Origin: Mycoplana rhizolycopersici
GTDB taxonomy: Bacteria; Pseudomonadota; Alphaproteobacteria; Rhizobiales; Rhizobiaceae
Direction: 5' to 3'
Assembly (NCBI RefSeq): GCF_013378445.1
Contig: NZ_JABXYK010000023.1
Location: 1 to 64,000 of the forward strand
Length of the DNA: 64,000 nucleotides
The translations under genes were made by a program, and so were the position numbers. The notes beneath the pieces are model-generated. The model made no database searches, was not told the DNA's origin, and saw only the letters and a program-made list of their open reading frames with translations. Below, piece by piece: positions 28,321 to 37,995 of the stretch; within the stretch, counting starts at the first letter, position 1, and every line of letters starts with the position of its first letter.

Positions 28321-28959
28321 TCACGATGCGTGGCGGTTGGCCTCGTCGAAGATGCGCACGACATCGGCGATCGAGCGAGCTTCTAGCTTCTTCATCATTC
28401 GGCCGCGGTGAAGCTTGACCATGATCTCGCTAATCTTCATTTCATGCGCGATCTGCTTGTTCATCAAACCTTTGGAGACGTACCCGAACACTTCCGCCTC
28501 GCGCGGCGTGAGTTTGTCTACCCGTGCCCTCATCTGCAGGCTCGCGGCATCCCTAGCACGAAGCTTGGCGTTGCGCTCAAGAGCCTGTGTCGTCGCCTGG
28601 ATCAGGCTTTCCGGTCTGAACGGCTTCACCAGGTAGTCTAGCGCCCCAGCCTTCATGGCGGAAACGCTGCTCGCGACGCTGGCATTTCCCGTCATGAAGA
28701 TGATCGGCAGAGGGTATCCGAGCCGGGCCAGCTTCGCCTGAAGTTCAAGCCCGGTCATGCCCGGCATCCTGATGTCGAGGAGAATGCAGCCGGGCTGCGA
28801 TAAATCGGCACACTCAAGGAATTGCCCGGCGCTTTCGAATGTTGCCGCCCGCATTCCCCTGGATTCAAAGAAACCGAGGAGCGAGCTCCGAAGATCGCTA
28901 TCATCATCGATAATATGGATCGTCGGGACGCAAAGCTGTGGATCTGCCGCCTCAGGCAT
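28321..28959 (-). CDS. FixJ/NodW-type response regulator, second copy
   Basis: The 212-aa protein has the same architecture as its neighbour at 27496: receiver with acceptor Asp62 (CILLDIRMPGMTG), Lys in YLVKPFRPESLI, and the helix-turn-helix LTPREAEVFGYVSKGLMNKQ followed by IAHEMKISEIMVKLHRGR. It lies 93 bp downstream of the MscS gene on the same strand and could be co-transcribed with it. The cognate kinase is probably one of the HEV[NR]QPL kinases in the window, perhaps that at 30705. Confidence 0.92.
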   Translation of the reverse strand: MPEAADPQLCVPTIHIIDDDSDLRSSLLGFFESRGMRAATFESAGQFLECADLSQPGCILLDIRMPGMTGLELQAKLARLGYPLPIIFMTGNASVASSVSAMKAGALDYLVKPFRPESLIQATTQALERNAKLRARDAASLQMRARVDKLTPREAEVFGYVSKGLMNKQIAHEMKISEIMVKLHRGRMMKKLEARSIADVVRIFDEANRHAS

Positions 28960-29052
28960 GTGACTCTCTCGGTTCTGCGGGGCGATATGATACCATGAGG
29001 TCGTCGACCCGTCGTCGTCGCTTGCCGAAAAGCGACCCCTGGTGGGTTACGG

Positions 29053-30555
29053 TTAGTGTCGTGATCGTGTCGACTCCCCATAGCCCCGATTCAGTCGGAT
29101 CAACAATCGTATCCTTTTCAGAAGATCCGATGCTCTGCCATCGCCGGCGTTTATCGATGTCACCGGCCTCTCGGCGAGGCGGCTCCGGCAGGCAAGGTTC
29201 GCTGCGAGGTCTTCGGCAAGCTCGGGGCGCTCGATGAGCAACGGCGCGAACGCGTCCTTGTCGATCTCGTAGACGACGACACGCGTGACGGCCTGCAGCG
29301 TGTGCATTTCCGCCACGCCGGCAAGCAGCCCCTGCTCGCCGAAGAAGTCCCCCGGCGCCAATCTCGCGATCTCCTGATCGTCCCTCATCATGGCGACGAT
29401 CCCCGATCTGACGATCATGAGACGCGTCAGGGTTTCCCCGGCGCGAACGATTTCCGCCTCGGCAGCAAACGTCCGCTGCATGGCCATGGACGCAAGAGAG
29501 GTGCGCTCGTCGCTGCTCAGGACAGCAAACGTCGAGACGGCCTCGACCAGACCCAATGCCTCCGGCGCCGGGCGGTCGGCCAACCGAACGCTGTCCTTGG
29601 AAACGACCACAGCCTCTGGCGGCATCGCCAATTCCAGGCCGCTGGCCTTGCAGTGACGATAGACCAGGTCGATGACCTCGTTGCGCGCTTCGCCACGCTG
29701 CGCGGGGCTGGCGACGCGGAACTGCAGTTCAACCGTGACCGCGCTCGCGTCGATGCCCAGAAGGACGACGTTAGGGCTCGGTTGCTTGACGATCACATTG
29801 CTGCTGGCGAGCACGTCGCGCATCACCTCCACGATCGTGCGAGGCATCCGTGTGGGAGTCACGCGGACGGGAAGCGCGAGCTGATGGTTCTCGTCGGGTT
29901 GGCTCACGTTTGTCAGCCCCAGCTTGGCAAGGACGCTGTTGGGCAGCACGACGACGTTATGTGCGGCAGTCAGGAGATGTGTCGAGCGCCAGTTGCTCGC
30001 CATGACCCTGCCTTCGGTGCCGTCCGACAAGGAGATCCAGTCGCCGATAACGTACGGGCGGCCCAGGGTCAGGGCGATGCCGGAAAACACGTCGCTCAGC
30101 GTGTTCTGGAGTGCCAGCCCGATTATGATCGCAATCACGCCGGATGTTGCCATCAGTGTGCCGATGGGAACGCCGAAAACAAAGGCCATGATCGACAGTG
30201 ACACGCCGAGATAGACCGTCGCAACGATCAGGTCCTGGATCAGCCTCGCCTGCCTCGGCCGGTGGTCGAGGACGATGTAGATGCGTACGAAGCCGATCAA
30301 GGCCCATGCCAGATGAATCCACCAGAGGACTTTCGCGAGGATGAGCAACGCGCTCGCTCCGTCGATACCGCTCGGATCGTAGTGGAAGGGAGAGGCCCGG
30401 ACATACCCCAGCACCGCCGTCATAGCCGCGAAGAACGCAATCTGGGCGATCAGTCTGGCCGTGGGACGCGACCGGCCTTGCAGGTGCCATACGACAATTC
30501 CGGCGAACCCGAGTAGACTGATGATCAACGGCAGCAGTGGGACGTCGTGGCCCAT
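29053..30555 (-). CDS. MscS-family channel with C-terminal cyclic-nucleotide-type domain (module A copy)
   Basis: The 500-aa membrane protein has several N-terminal spans (~5-130). A pore and beta-domain region of MscS type follows (GVIAIIIGLALQNTLSD near 139-155; GDWISLSDGTEGRV near 171-183). The C-terminal cNMP-binding-type domain spans ~365-480 with APGDFFGEQGLLAG. After this GE motif the usual R-[ST]-A that binds the cyclic phosphate is absent (EMHTLQA instead). ATG 30555 follows an AGGA site; an upstream in-frame start is less supported. The role is likely osmotic release or sensing gated by an unknown ligand. The kinase gene at 30705 ends 150 bp upstream. A paralogue is at 57111. Confidence 0.9.
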   Translation of the reverse strand: MGHDVPLLPLIISLLGFAGIVVWHLQGRSRPTARLIAQIAFFAAMTAVLGYVRASPFHYDPSGIDGASALLILAKVLWWIHLAWALIGFVRIYIVLDHRPRQARLIQDLIVATVYLGVSLSIMAFVFGVPIGTLMATSGVIAIIIGLALQNTLSDVFSGIALTLGRPYVIGDWISLSDGTEGRVMASNWRSTHLLTAAHNVVVLPNSVLAKLGLTNVSQPDENHQLALPVRVTPTRMPRTIVEVMRDVLASSNVIVKQPSPNVVLLGIDASAVTVELQFRVASPAQRGEARNEVIDLVYRHCKASGLELAMPPEAVVVSKDSVRLADRPAPEALGLVEAVSTFAVLSSDERTSLASMAMQRTFAAEAEIVRAGETLTRLMIVRSGIVAMMRDDQEIARLAPGDFFGEQGLLAGVAEMHTLQAVTRVVVYEIDKDAFAPLLIERPELAEDLAANLACRSRLAERPVTSINAGDGRASDLLKRIRLLIRLNRGYGESTRSRH

Positions 30556-30704
30556 GTCAATCCTCACACGAACAGGAACTCGGGTGCCAGAGCAGACGAT
30601 GGCGGGACTGAAGGGCTCGGCCACTTAGCCCCCGGCCGGATCGTGGCCGCGTCTCCTTGATCCGGGCGTGGGCAGAGGATAGTCAACAAGGGTGTTAAAG
30701 ACCA

Positions 30705-32015
30705 TCAAACGAAGGTTTGCCCCACCCTACCAATCGCGCCTCCGTGCGGGATAGGAAGCGTAACGACAAAGCAAGCCCCCTCGCCCGCCCCGCTGTCGAC
30801 GTGGATGCTTCCTTCATGGTCGGCCACGATGGATCGACATATGGCCAGGCCGATCCCGATACCGTCCGCCTTCGTTGAGAAAAACCCCTCAAAGATCCGG
30901 TCCAGGTGTTGCGGTGGTATTCCTCCGCCCGTGTCGCGCACGCTGAACGAGATCGCGCCGCACCCTCCATACGATGTCTCCACTGTGATCTCGCGTCGCT
31001 CTGTGTTGGCGGCCGCTATAGCCTGTATGCTGTTCAGCAGCAGGTTCACCAAGATCTGCTGTAGCTGGACGCGGTCGCCTACCACGGCTGGAAGCCCATG
31101 ATGCAGCCGCAGTGAAACGACGATCGCGTGGAGGCGGCATTCGGTGGAAACGAATGCCGTCGTCTCCTCGACGATCGCGTTGATATCCACCGGCGTTCGC
31201 ACCGGATCGCGTTTGGCTGTCATATCCTGGATGCGACCGATCACCCTGCTGGCACGATGCGCGTTGTCCGCAACGCGCATCATCAGATCTCTCGCCTTTG
31301 AAAGGTTTGGTTCCGTCCGGTCCAGCCATCGCGTTGCGGTGTCTGCGTCGGTGGCGATCACCGAGAGAGGTTGCCGCACCTCGTGTGCGATGGTGGCGAC
31401 AAGCTCACCGAGGGCCGAGACGCGCGACGCATGGGCGAGATCCGCCTGGACTTTTTGGAGTTTCTGCTCGGTTCTCCGCTGCGCCGTCACGTCGACCATC
31501 ATGATCAGGGCCAGATCTGCGCAGTCTTGCGTTTGCGGAAATGTCGCAAACAGCAGAACCTCGAGAAGTTGGCCGTCAAAGGCACGAACCCTCATCTCCT
31601 CGACGTGGTTACGCCGGTTGGCGTAGCGGGCTTCCACGATCCGCGCGGCGGTGTCCGGACTCGCGGCGAACAGGTAGCCAACGGGCCCGAGAAGCTCTTC
31701 GCGACCCGCTGCACGCAGAAGGTCGACGGCACTGTCATTGGCGCCGGTCACGACCACTGTATTGCTGGCAAGCTCGAAGAGTTCCCTTGTGCGCCTGCCG
31801 TCGACCCCACCATGACGACAATCAGGTCCCGTTTCGTCGAAGAACCTCGCCATGCTCCGGGCATCAACCTGCCATAGCGGCAGCGGCACATTGTCGATGA
31901 GATTGCGATAGCGTGCTTCGCTCGCCTTCAGATCCTGGTACAGATCGGGATCGATGTGGATGCTCGGGAAGCCCGCCGTGGGAGGCTTGCGGTGCCGATT
32001 TCGAGCGCGAATCAT
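30705..32015 (-). CDS. PAS-containing sensor histidine kinase (module A)
   Basis: The 436-aa protein lacks membrane segments. A PAS-like domain covers ~30-180 (ASEARYRNLIDNVPLPLWQV; later MRVRAFDGQLLEVLLFA), with the linker VTAQRRTEQKLQKVQADLAH. The HisKA box ATIAHEVRQPLSVI has His211. The ATPase domain includes NLLLNSIQAI, DTGGGIPPQHLDRIFEGFFSTK and GIGLAICRSIV. It belongs to the soluble FixL/NodV-like group. It may pair with one of the FixJ-type regulators downstream. It follows an ABC-exporter operon on the same strand after 84 bp. Confidence 0.92.
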   Translation of the reverse strand: MIRARNRHRKPPTAGFPSIHIDPDLYQDLKASEARYRNLIDNVPLPLWQVDARSMARFFDETGPDCRHGGVDGRRTRELFELASNTVVVTGANDSAVDLLRAAGREELLGPVGYLFAASPDTAARIVEARYANRRNHVEEMRVRAFDGQLLEVLLFATFPQTQDCADLALIMMVDVTAQRRTEQKLQKVQADLAHASRVSALGELVATIAHEVRQPLSVIATDADTATRWLDRTEPNLSKARDLMMRVADNAHRASRVIGRIQDMTAKRDPVRTPVDINAIVEETTAFVSTECRLHAIVVSLRLHHGLPAVVGDRVQLQQILVNLLLNSIQAIAAANTERREITVETSYGGCGAISFSVRDTGGGIPPQHLDRIFEGFFSTKADGIGIGLAICRSIVADHEGSIHVDSGAGEGACFVVTLPIPHGGAIGRVGQTFV

Positions 32016-32099
32016 GGTGGTTCTCGAATGCTAGTTTTCGATGCGGCGTCGAGACCGGCTGTCCGCCCGTCGGGGCCGGTGTTGCGATCACGGCTGGCG

Positions 32100-33212
32100 T
32101 CATTCGAGGCGACGTCGGAATAGCCATGAGGCCGCCGAGAGGGTGACAACTGCAATGACCAGCAGCGGAATGGTTTGTCTCAGGACTTCGGACGCGGGAA
32201 TGTCCTTGAGGAAAATGCCTTTCACGACGACGAGAAAGTACCGCAGCGGATTGATGGCGGTTATCGGCTGCAGCCAGGACGGCATGTTCTCTATCGGTGT
32301 CGCAAACCCGGACAGAAGCGTCGCCGGGACAAGAAAGAGAAACGCACCAAGGATTGCCTGCTGCTGCGTCATGGACAGCGCCGAGATGAAAAGCCCTACC
32401 CCCGCGATCGAGGCGAGATAGAAGAGCGAACTCGCGTAAAGCAGCACGAGCGATCCACGCAGGGGAACCGCAAAGACGAAGACCGCCGCGATCACGTAGA
32501 CGGTCATGTGGAAAAGACCGATCAGCATCGGTGGGGTGAGCTTGCCGATCACGATTTCATGCGTGCGGAGCGGTGACACCATCAACTGATCGAATGTTCC
32601 GAGCTCGCGCTCGCGGGCGATGGACAGAGCGGTGACGATGAGCCCGATCAGAAGGGCGATGTTCGCAATCAGGTTCGGCACCATGAACCACTGGTAGATC
32701 AGGTTGGGGTTGAACCAGTAGCGCGGCACGGTTTCTATCGCCGTCGCGGCCTTCCGCGCGCCTGCCGGTGTCTCCGAGGCCAGCGTACGTACAATCTGGG
32801 TGACGTAGCCGGTTACGATCTGCGCAGCGTTGGATCGGCGTCCATCCAGAAGGATCTGAACGTCCGCCGGCTTTCCTGCCTCGATGTTGCGGGAGAAATC
32901 CGGGCCGATCGTTATCGCCGCGGTCACGCGCTGGCGGTCGATTGCAGCGCGGGCCTCCTGCAAATTGTCGGTGACCGTGATATGCCGGAATCGAGGCGAA
33001 CCATCGATGCGCGCGACGAGCTCCTCGCCCCAATGGCCCGCATCCCGATTGAGCAGCATGACGTCGACGTTGCGGACTTCGAGCGTTGCCGCATACGAAA
33101 ACACCACAAGCTGCACGATTGGCGGACCGATCAGGATGGTCCGGCCCTTGGGATCACGAAGTACCGTGAGCAGTTCCTTCAGCACAAGCGCCAGCAACCT
33201 CGACCACCACAT
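32100..33212 (-). CDS. ABC-2 type permease of a YbhGFSR-like exporter (distal)
   Basis: The 370-aa protein has one N-terminal membrane segment (after WWSRLLALVLKEL), a large periplasmic loop, and five C-terminal segments (for example LIANIALLIGLIVTALSIA and AILGAFLFLVPATLLSG) with the ABC-2 motif RERELGTFDQLMVSPLR. It starts 1 bp after the stop of the first permease, so it is tightly coupled. Together with 33214, 34356 and 36095 it forms a YbhR-like half-transporter set. The likely role is export of hydrophobic compounds. Confidence 0.9.
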   Translation of the reverse strand: MWWSRLLALVLKELLTVLRDPKGRTILIGPPIVQLVVFSYAATLEVRNVDVMLLNRDAGHWGEELVARIDGSPRFRHITVTDNLQEARAAIDRQRVTAAITIGPDFSRNIEAGKPADVQILLDGRRSNAAQIVTGYVTQIVRTLASETPAGARKAATAIETVPRYWFNPNLIYQWFMVPNLIANIALLIGLIVTALSIARERELGTFDQLMVSPLRTHEIVIGKLTPPMLIGLFHMTVYVIAAVFVFAVPLRGSLVLLYASSLFYLASIAGVGLFISALSMTQQQAILGAFLFLVPATLLSGFATPIENMPSWLQPITAINPLRYFLVVVKGIFLKDIPASEVLRQTIPLLVIAVVTLSAASWLFRRRLE

Positions 33213-33213
33213 C

Positions 33214-34359
33214 TCAGGCAATCCTCTTGCGCGTGCTGCGGGCCGCAAGCGTGAAGAAGACGAGACCGATCAGGAACATGGCTCCGATGGAGCGGAAGTA
33301 CATCGGCCATATGTCTCCGGCGAGGAAGACGCTCTGAAGGCAGGGGATCAGATACCGTGTAGGCACCACGAAGGTGACCCACTGGATGATCTCCGGCATC
33401 GAGTTGATCTCGAACAGAAATCCGGACAGCAGAAAGGACGGCAGGAAGGCGGTTATCAGCGCCATCTGCGATGCCAGGAACTGGTTCTTGGTGGCCGCCG
33501 AAATCAGCAGCCCCTGCCCCAGAGCCGGAATGAGGAAAACCGCCGACACAAGATAGAGCGCTCCCACCGAACCGCGGAACGGAACGCCGAATACGAAGAC
33601 GGCGAGGAGCACGCAGAGCGTCATGGATGCAAGCGCGAGGGCAAAATAGGGAAGGACCTTGCCGGCGAGGAGCTCGATCGCCGTAACCGGCGTCGCCATG
33701 ATCGCTTCCATCGTGCCGCGTTCCCACTCCCGGGCGACGACCAGTGACGTCAGCAGGGTCCCGACGAGCGTCATGATGATCGCGATCGAGCCGGGAACGA
33801 GAAAGGAACGGCTCGTCAGTTCCGGGTTGAACCAGAAGCGCTGCTCGACGCGTACCGGCGCTCCTGTCGCAGCCGTCTCCGACTGCCGGAGCTGCTGCCA
33901 CGTCGCGACGGCACCCTGAACATAGTTCTGGACGAAGTTCGCAGTGTTGGGATCGGACCCGTCGACGATAACCTGCACCTGGGGGTGGTTTCCGGCCGTG
34001 TATCTGTCCATGAAATCCGCCGGGATGACGATGATGCCGCGAATACGCGCCAGCACCAGATCTTCCTCGAATTCGCGGCGGTCACGGCCTGTTTTCACCG
34101 AAAAATAGCGCGAAGCCTGGAAGCTCGCCGCAAGGTCGCTCGTCACCGGCGTTACGTCCTCGATGACGACACCGACGCGCGTCTCCTTCGTGTCCAGGGA
34201 AATGCCGTATCCGAACAGGAAGAGCAGGATCAGCGGCAGCACGAAGGCGATCAGGATGCTGCTTGGATCGCGGGCGACCTGAAGGCTCTCCTTGCGGACA
34301 AGCGCCAGAAATCGAACGCCGCGGCTACCATCATGCGAGCTGTTCGCCGAATCTGTCAT
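33214..34359 (-). CDS. ABC-2 type permease of a YbhGFSR-like exporter (proximal)
   Basis: The 381-aa protein has the same ABC-2 architecture as its partner: SLQVARDPSSILIAFVLPLI near the first segment, a periplasmic region of ~150 residues, then five segments with REWERGTMEAIMATPVT. It overlaps the ATPase gene by 4 bp (34356-34359), supporting translational coupling. It corresponds to YbhS. It would form the heterodimeric membrane channel with the next permease. Confidence 0.9.
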   Translation of the reverse strand: MTDSANSSHDGSRGVRFLALVRKESLQVARDPSSILIAFVLPLILLFLFGYGISLDTKETRVGVVIEDVTPVTSDLAASFQASRYFSVKTGRDRREFEEDLVLARIRGIIVIPADFMDRYTAGNHPQVQVIVDGSDPNTANFVQNYVQGAVATWQQLRQSETAATGAPVRVEQRFWFNPELTSRSFLVPGSIAIIMTLVGTLLTSLVVAREWERGTMEAIMATPVTAIELLAGKVLPYFALALASMTLCVLLAVFVFGVPFRGSVGALYLVSAVFLIPALGQGLLISAATKNQFLASQMALITAFLPSFLLSGFLFEINSMPEIIQWVTFVVPTRYLIPCLQSVFLAGDIWPMYFRSIGAMFLIGLVFFTLAARSTRKRIA

Positions 34360-36098
34360 CGGGCAACCTCCACGTCCGAGCCCTGCACGAGCGCGATGAA
34401 GGCGTCCTCCATCGTGGGATCCGGGTTTTCATCCGTGACGACGCTCGCCTTGAGTTCATCGGGAGAACCGAGTGCGATCGAGCGTCCGCGATAGATCAGC
34501 GAAATGCGATCGCAATATTCGGCCTCCTCCATGAAATGCGTTGTGACGAGCACGGTCACGCCCTTCTCCACCAGACCGTTGATATGCGTCCAGAACTCGC
34601 GCCGCGTGATCGGATCGACACCCGAGGTGGGCTCGTCCAGGAAAAGGGCCTGCGGCTCGTGCATCACCGCACAGGCCAGCGCCAGCCGCTGCTTCAGGCC
34701 GAGCGGGAGATCCTTTGCCGACATCGACAAGCGCGGACCGAAGTCGAAGATCGACGTCATCAGTTCGATGCGCTCGCGCTTTCTGCTGCCCGTGAGGCCG
34801 TAGACCCCGGCGAAGAACTGAAGGTTCTGCTGGACGCTGAGGTCGCCGTAGAGCGAGAATTTCTGCGCCATGTAACCCAGTCGGTTGCGCGCCTCGGCTG
34901 CATCGAGGCGGAGATCGAAGCCCGCTACGCGCCCCTCGCCCTCCGTCGGCTTCAATAGGCCGCAGAGCATCTTGAAGGTCGTCGATTTGCCGGCGCCGTT
35001 CGGTCCGAGCAGCCCGAATATCTCGCCGCCCGGGATGTCGAAGGTGATGTTGTCGGCAGCCGTGAAATCACCGAAGCGCTTGACCAGCCCTCTTGCCTCG
35101 ATGACCGGGCCATTCTGTCGGGCAACTAGCGGGTCCTGCGCCTCCGCGAGCCTGGAGCGTCCGCCCGGCCCTCCACCCAGCATATCCACGAAGGCGTCTT
35201 CGAAGTGCGGCTCCGTGGCGCTGACATCAGCATCCCCGCTGGCAGCAAACCGAGCTGGATGCCCCGGCGTTGTCACCAGTCTGATGGCCTCGCCCTGAAT
35301 TCCGCCATCGACGACGCCGTCCTCGTCGAGGAGCTTGGCGAGTGAGGAACGCCGTCGCCCGGAAACGCCGGTCACCCGGTACACCCTTTCCTTCACCCGA
35401 TCCGTCAATTCCTGCGGCCTGCCCGAAAACAGAAGCCTTCCTTCGTTCAAGAGGAGAACACGATCACAGGCTTCTGCCTCGTCGAGATAGGCGGTCGACC
35501 AGACGACGCCGACGCCCTCCTTGATCAGGACTTCGACCATCTTCCAGAGATCGCGCCGGGAGATGGGATCGACGCCGACGCCGGGTTCGTCGAGAAGCAG
35601 CAGACGCGGCTTCTTCAGGAGCGCGCAGGCGAGACCAAGCTTCTGTTTCATCCCCCCGGACAGCTTTCCGGAAAGGCGGGCAGAGAAGCGCTTCAGATCG
35701 GTGAAGGTGAGCAATTCGTCGAAGATTCCGGCCCGATCCGGCTTCGGCAGACCCCGCAGGTCCGCATAGAGCTCCAGATTTTCCTGTACGGAGAGGTCCT
35801 CGTAGAGGCCGAAGCGCTGCGGCATGTAACCAATGGCCGCCTGGATATCGGCCGACCGCTCGCGCGTATCGAAGCCGAGGACATCGACTTTGCCGCTGTC
35901 CGGGGACATCAGTCCGGTCATCAGACGGATCAAGGTCGTCTTGCCGGCACCATCGGGCCCCACAAGTCCGGTGATCTCGCCACCATGGATGATACCGGAG
36001 ACCTGATCCAGCGCCGGCTTTCCCGACCCGAAGCGCTTGGTCACGTCGTCCAACTGGACGAAGGCGCCCGTCGCCGCATGTCCGGCTGCGATATTCAT
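34356..36098 (-). CDS. Double-cassette ABC ATPase (YbhF-like)
   Basis: The 580-aa protein carries two ATPase cassettes. The first has Walker [10 protein letters not shown] (Lys53), signature [19 protein letters not shown] and [12 protein letters not shown]. The second has [25 protein letters not shown] and [12 protein letters not shown] loose linker of ~60 residues joins them. ATG 36098 overlaps the stop of the HlyD gene (36095-36098) in an ATGA, which fixes the start. It energises the two permeases and matches YbhF of E. coli in layout. Confidence 0.93.
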   Translation of the reverse strand: MNIAAGHAATGAFVQLDDVTKRFGSGKPALDQVSGIIHGGEITGLVGPDGAGKTTLIRLMTGLMSPDSGKVDVLGFDTRERSADIQAAIGYMPQRFGLYEDLSVQENLELYADLRGLPKPDRAGIFDELLTFTDLKRFSARLSGKLSGGMKQKLGLACALLKKPRLLLLDEPGVGVDPISRRDLWKMVEVLIKEGVGVVWSTAYLDEAEACDRVLLLNEGRLLFSGRPQELTDRVKERVYRVTGVSGRRRSSLAKLLDEDGVVDGGIQGEAIRLVTTPGHPARFAASGDADVSATEPHFEDAFVDMLGGGPGGRSRLAEAQDPLVARQNGPVIEARGLVKRFGDFTAADNITFDIPGGEIFGLLGPNGAGKSTTFKMLCGLLKPTEGEGRVAGFDLRLDAAEARNRLGYMAQKFSLYGDLSVQQNLQFFAGVYGLTGSRKRERIELMTSIFDFGPRLSMSAKDLPLGLKQRLALACAVMHEPQALFLDEPTSGVDPITRREFWTHINGLVEKGVTVLVTTHFMEEAEYCDRISLIYRGRSIALGSPDELKASVVTDENPDPTMEDAFIALVQGSDVEVAR

Positions 36099-37105
36099 TT
36101 CACTGCCGCCTCCATTTCCGGGAAGCGCAACGTCACCGGCATTCCCTGGCGAAGATCCCGGCCAGGAGTGCCGATGACGACACGAATTCGATAGACGAGA
36201 TCGGTACGAAGTTCCGGCGTCTCGACGGATTTCGGCGTGAATTCCGCAACGGGTGAAATGAAGCCGATCGTTCCCTCGTAACTTTTGCCGGGGTGCGTAT
36301 CGGATGCGACCTTGACCTTCATACCCGGGTAGATCCGCCCGAGATCGACCTCCCCGATGTAGCTGCGCACCCACACAGGGGCCGTGAGCGACAGGACATA
36401 GACAGGGTCGGAGGACGATACGATTGCGCCGGGTTCCTTGATCCGTGACAGGACGACGCCGTCGTTCGGCGCACGCAGTTCCGTGTCGGACAGGGAGGTG
36501 CGTGCGGTAAGTAGCGCCGCCTCGGCTGCCTTCACCTGCGCTGCGGCCGTCGCGATGTCTTCCGAGCGACTACCCTCCTCCAGGAAGGCGAGTGCTTCCT
36601 TCGTCATATTCGAACGCGCCAGAGCCACCGCCCTTGCTGCGGTCGCCTCATCCACGCCGGCATCCGAGATCGTTCCTCGAGACCGAAGCAGTTGTGCCCG
36701 ATCATAGGCAAGGCGGGCCTTTTGAAGGTCGGCAACGCTAGCGTCATGCGTGGCTCTCGCCTGCGCGATCTCGGTCTGCCGTGGACCGGCTACCAGCTTC
36801 TCGTAGATCGCCCTGAGCGCTGCGACATTCGCCTCCCCCGAAATCACCGCGTGGTCGTACGTATCCTTGTCGAGCCGGGCCAGAAGATCCCCGCGCTTGA
36901 TCACGTCGCCCTCGTCGACCATGGCCTCCATGATCCGACCGTCGACGCGGAATGCGAGTGAGACCTGACGTATGTCGATGTTGCCGTAGAGGACCATTTC
37001 CTCGTCGACGTCACGCGCAATGCCCAGGCTCGCGAGCACGTCGTATTTCCAACCGGCAGCGCCCATGGCGGCCAACGCGAGAACGATCGGTATTGCCTTG
37101 TTCAT
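36095..37105 (-). CDS. HlyD-family periplasmic adaptor (YbhG-like)
   Basis: The 336-aa protein has an N-terminal anchor ([18 protein letters not shown]), a biotinyl-lipoyl-like stretch ([17 protein letters not shown]), a long coiled-coil region (~80-200) and a C-terminal barrel with [23 protein letters not shown] 37105 follows a GGAG site. It is the first gene of a four-gene exporter operon and would bridge the inner-membrane ABC part to an outer-membrane factor, which is not in this window. Confidence 0.92.
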   Translation of the reverse strand: MNKAIPIVLALAAMGAAGWKYDVLASLGIARDVDEEMVLYGNIDIRQVSLAFRVDGRIMEAMVDEGDVIKRGDLLARLDKDTYDHAVISGEANVAALRAIYEKLVAGPRQTEIAQARATHDASVADLQKARLAYDRAQLLRSRGTISDAGVDEATAARAVALARSNMTKEALAFLEEGSRSEDIATAAAQVKAAEAALLTARTSLSDTELRAPNDGVVLSRIKEPGAIVSSSDPVYVLSLTAPVWVRSYIGEVDLGRIYPGMKVKVASDTHPGKSYEGTIGFISPVAEFTPKSVETPELRTDLVYRIRVVIGTPGRDLRQGMPVTLRFPEMEAAVK

Positions 37106-37425
37106 TTTCGTCTCCTGTGCAGGACCCCGCTGCGGCAAAAGCGGAAGAGCGTATCGCCGTCGGCAATCCGGCTCTCCGCCACACGCAAGTCGAGAACCCG
37201 CTGTGCTCTGTCGCGCAACGCGATTTTTTCTTGTCTTCGCATGACAAGGCCAAAGCCCACTAAGCAACCGAACAGGCGCACACTTCTAGGCCAACGTTGG
37301 TATGCGTTGACGCGATCAGTGGCGAAGGCCACGCATCGCTTGTCGGCAAAGGAGCGAATCTCTGGAGCGACAAAATTAAGTGTTGCGGAAGAGTTGACCC
37401 ATCCAATCAAAACAGAGGAGAATTT
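37106..37425. other. Intergenic region, divergent promoters
   Basis: These 320 bases separate the exporter operon (minus) and the EF-hand gene (plus). No gene is supported. The sequence is less GC-rich near 37370-37400, where the EF-hand promoter may lie. Confidence 0.5.
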
Positions 37426-37860
37426 ATGAAGGTCGAGAGTTCCATTTTTAGCCTGATCACCCCGCGGACACGAAAAGCTCCATCGACCGCCGAAGAAGGA
37501 CTTGGCGTCACGTTATCGCCGCCCGCGAAGACGCCCGCGGTTCGCTCGGACGCTCAACGGATCGACGACTTCTACGCCAGGATGAGCAAGCAGCAGCTTG
37601 ATTGGTCGGATGCAAACAAGGACGGCAAAGTCACGAAAGCCGAATACATGGACGGCCAGAAGCGGCTAGCCGAAATGAATGATCAGGAGTTCGACAGCGC
37701 GCGCAGCGACGCGCACTGGGCCAAGCTCGATCCTGACGGCACAGGCTCTCTTGACGCGAGCGCGCTTCGGGAAGGTCTGGAGAAGCTTCTTCCAGTCGGT
37801 ACGGGCCGCCTGGATGCAAACTTCGCCGAACGCCTCCGTACACGACAGACCTCGGACTGA
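37426..37860 (+). CDS. EF-hand domain protein
   Basis: The 144-aa protein has two EF-hand-like loops. The first is canonical (DANKDGKVTKAE, residues ~66-77). The second (DPDGTGSLDASA) has good first positions but lacks the Glu at position 12. ATG 37426 follows an AGAGGAG site; the frame is open upstream without other good starts. There is no clear signal peptide. The role is probably Ca2+ binding or sensing, with no assigned partner. It has no operon neighbour on the plus strand. Confidence 0.82.
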   Translation: MKVESSIFSLITPRTRKAPSTAEEGLGVTLSPPAKTPAVRSDAQRIDDFYARMSKQQLDWSDANKDGKVTKAEYMDGQKRLAEMNDQEFDSARSDAHWAKLDPDGTGSLDASALREGLEKLLPVGTGRLDANFAERLRTRQTSD

Positions 37861-37885
37861 TACCCACCCATTGTCAATTCTCATA

Positions 37886-37923
37886 GGCGCCGCAATCCTT
37901 GTCTCTGGCGGGTCTGCGGCGCC
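37886..37923. terminator. Hairpin between convergent genes
   Basis: A 9-bp stem, GGCGCCGCA with its complement TGCGGCGCC, encloses a 20-base loop. It lies between the EF-hand gene (plus, ends 37860) and the MFS gene (minus, ends 37996), and could serve both. No T-run is present. Confidence 0.35.
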
Positions 37924-37995
37924 GCCATTTCAAGAGCCCTGATCACTCCACCAGCGTGAACAGTTCGATCGGTTCGACGAAACCGAGCGGACCTT

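Noticed and set aside
27049-28959. FixJ/NodW likeness as evidence for nodulation or nitrogen-fixation genes in the window
   Set aside because: No nod, nif or fix genes and no clear FixK box (TTGAT-N4-ATCAA) were seen; the regulator family is broad.
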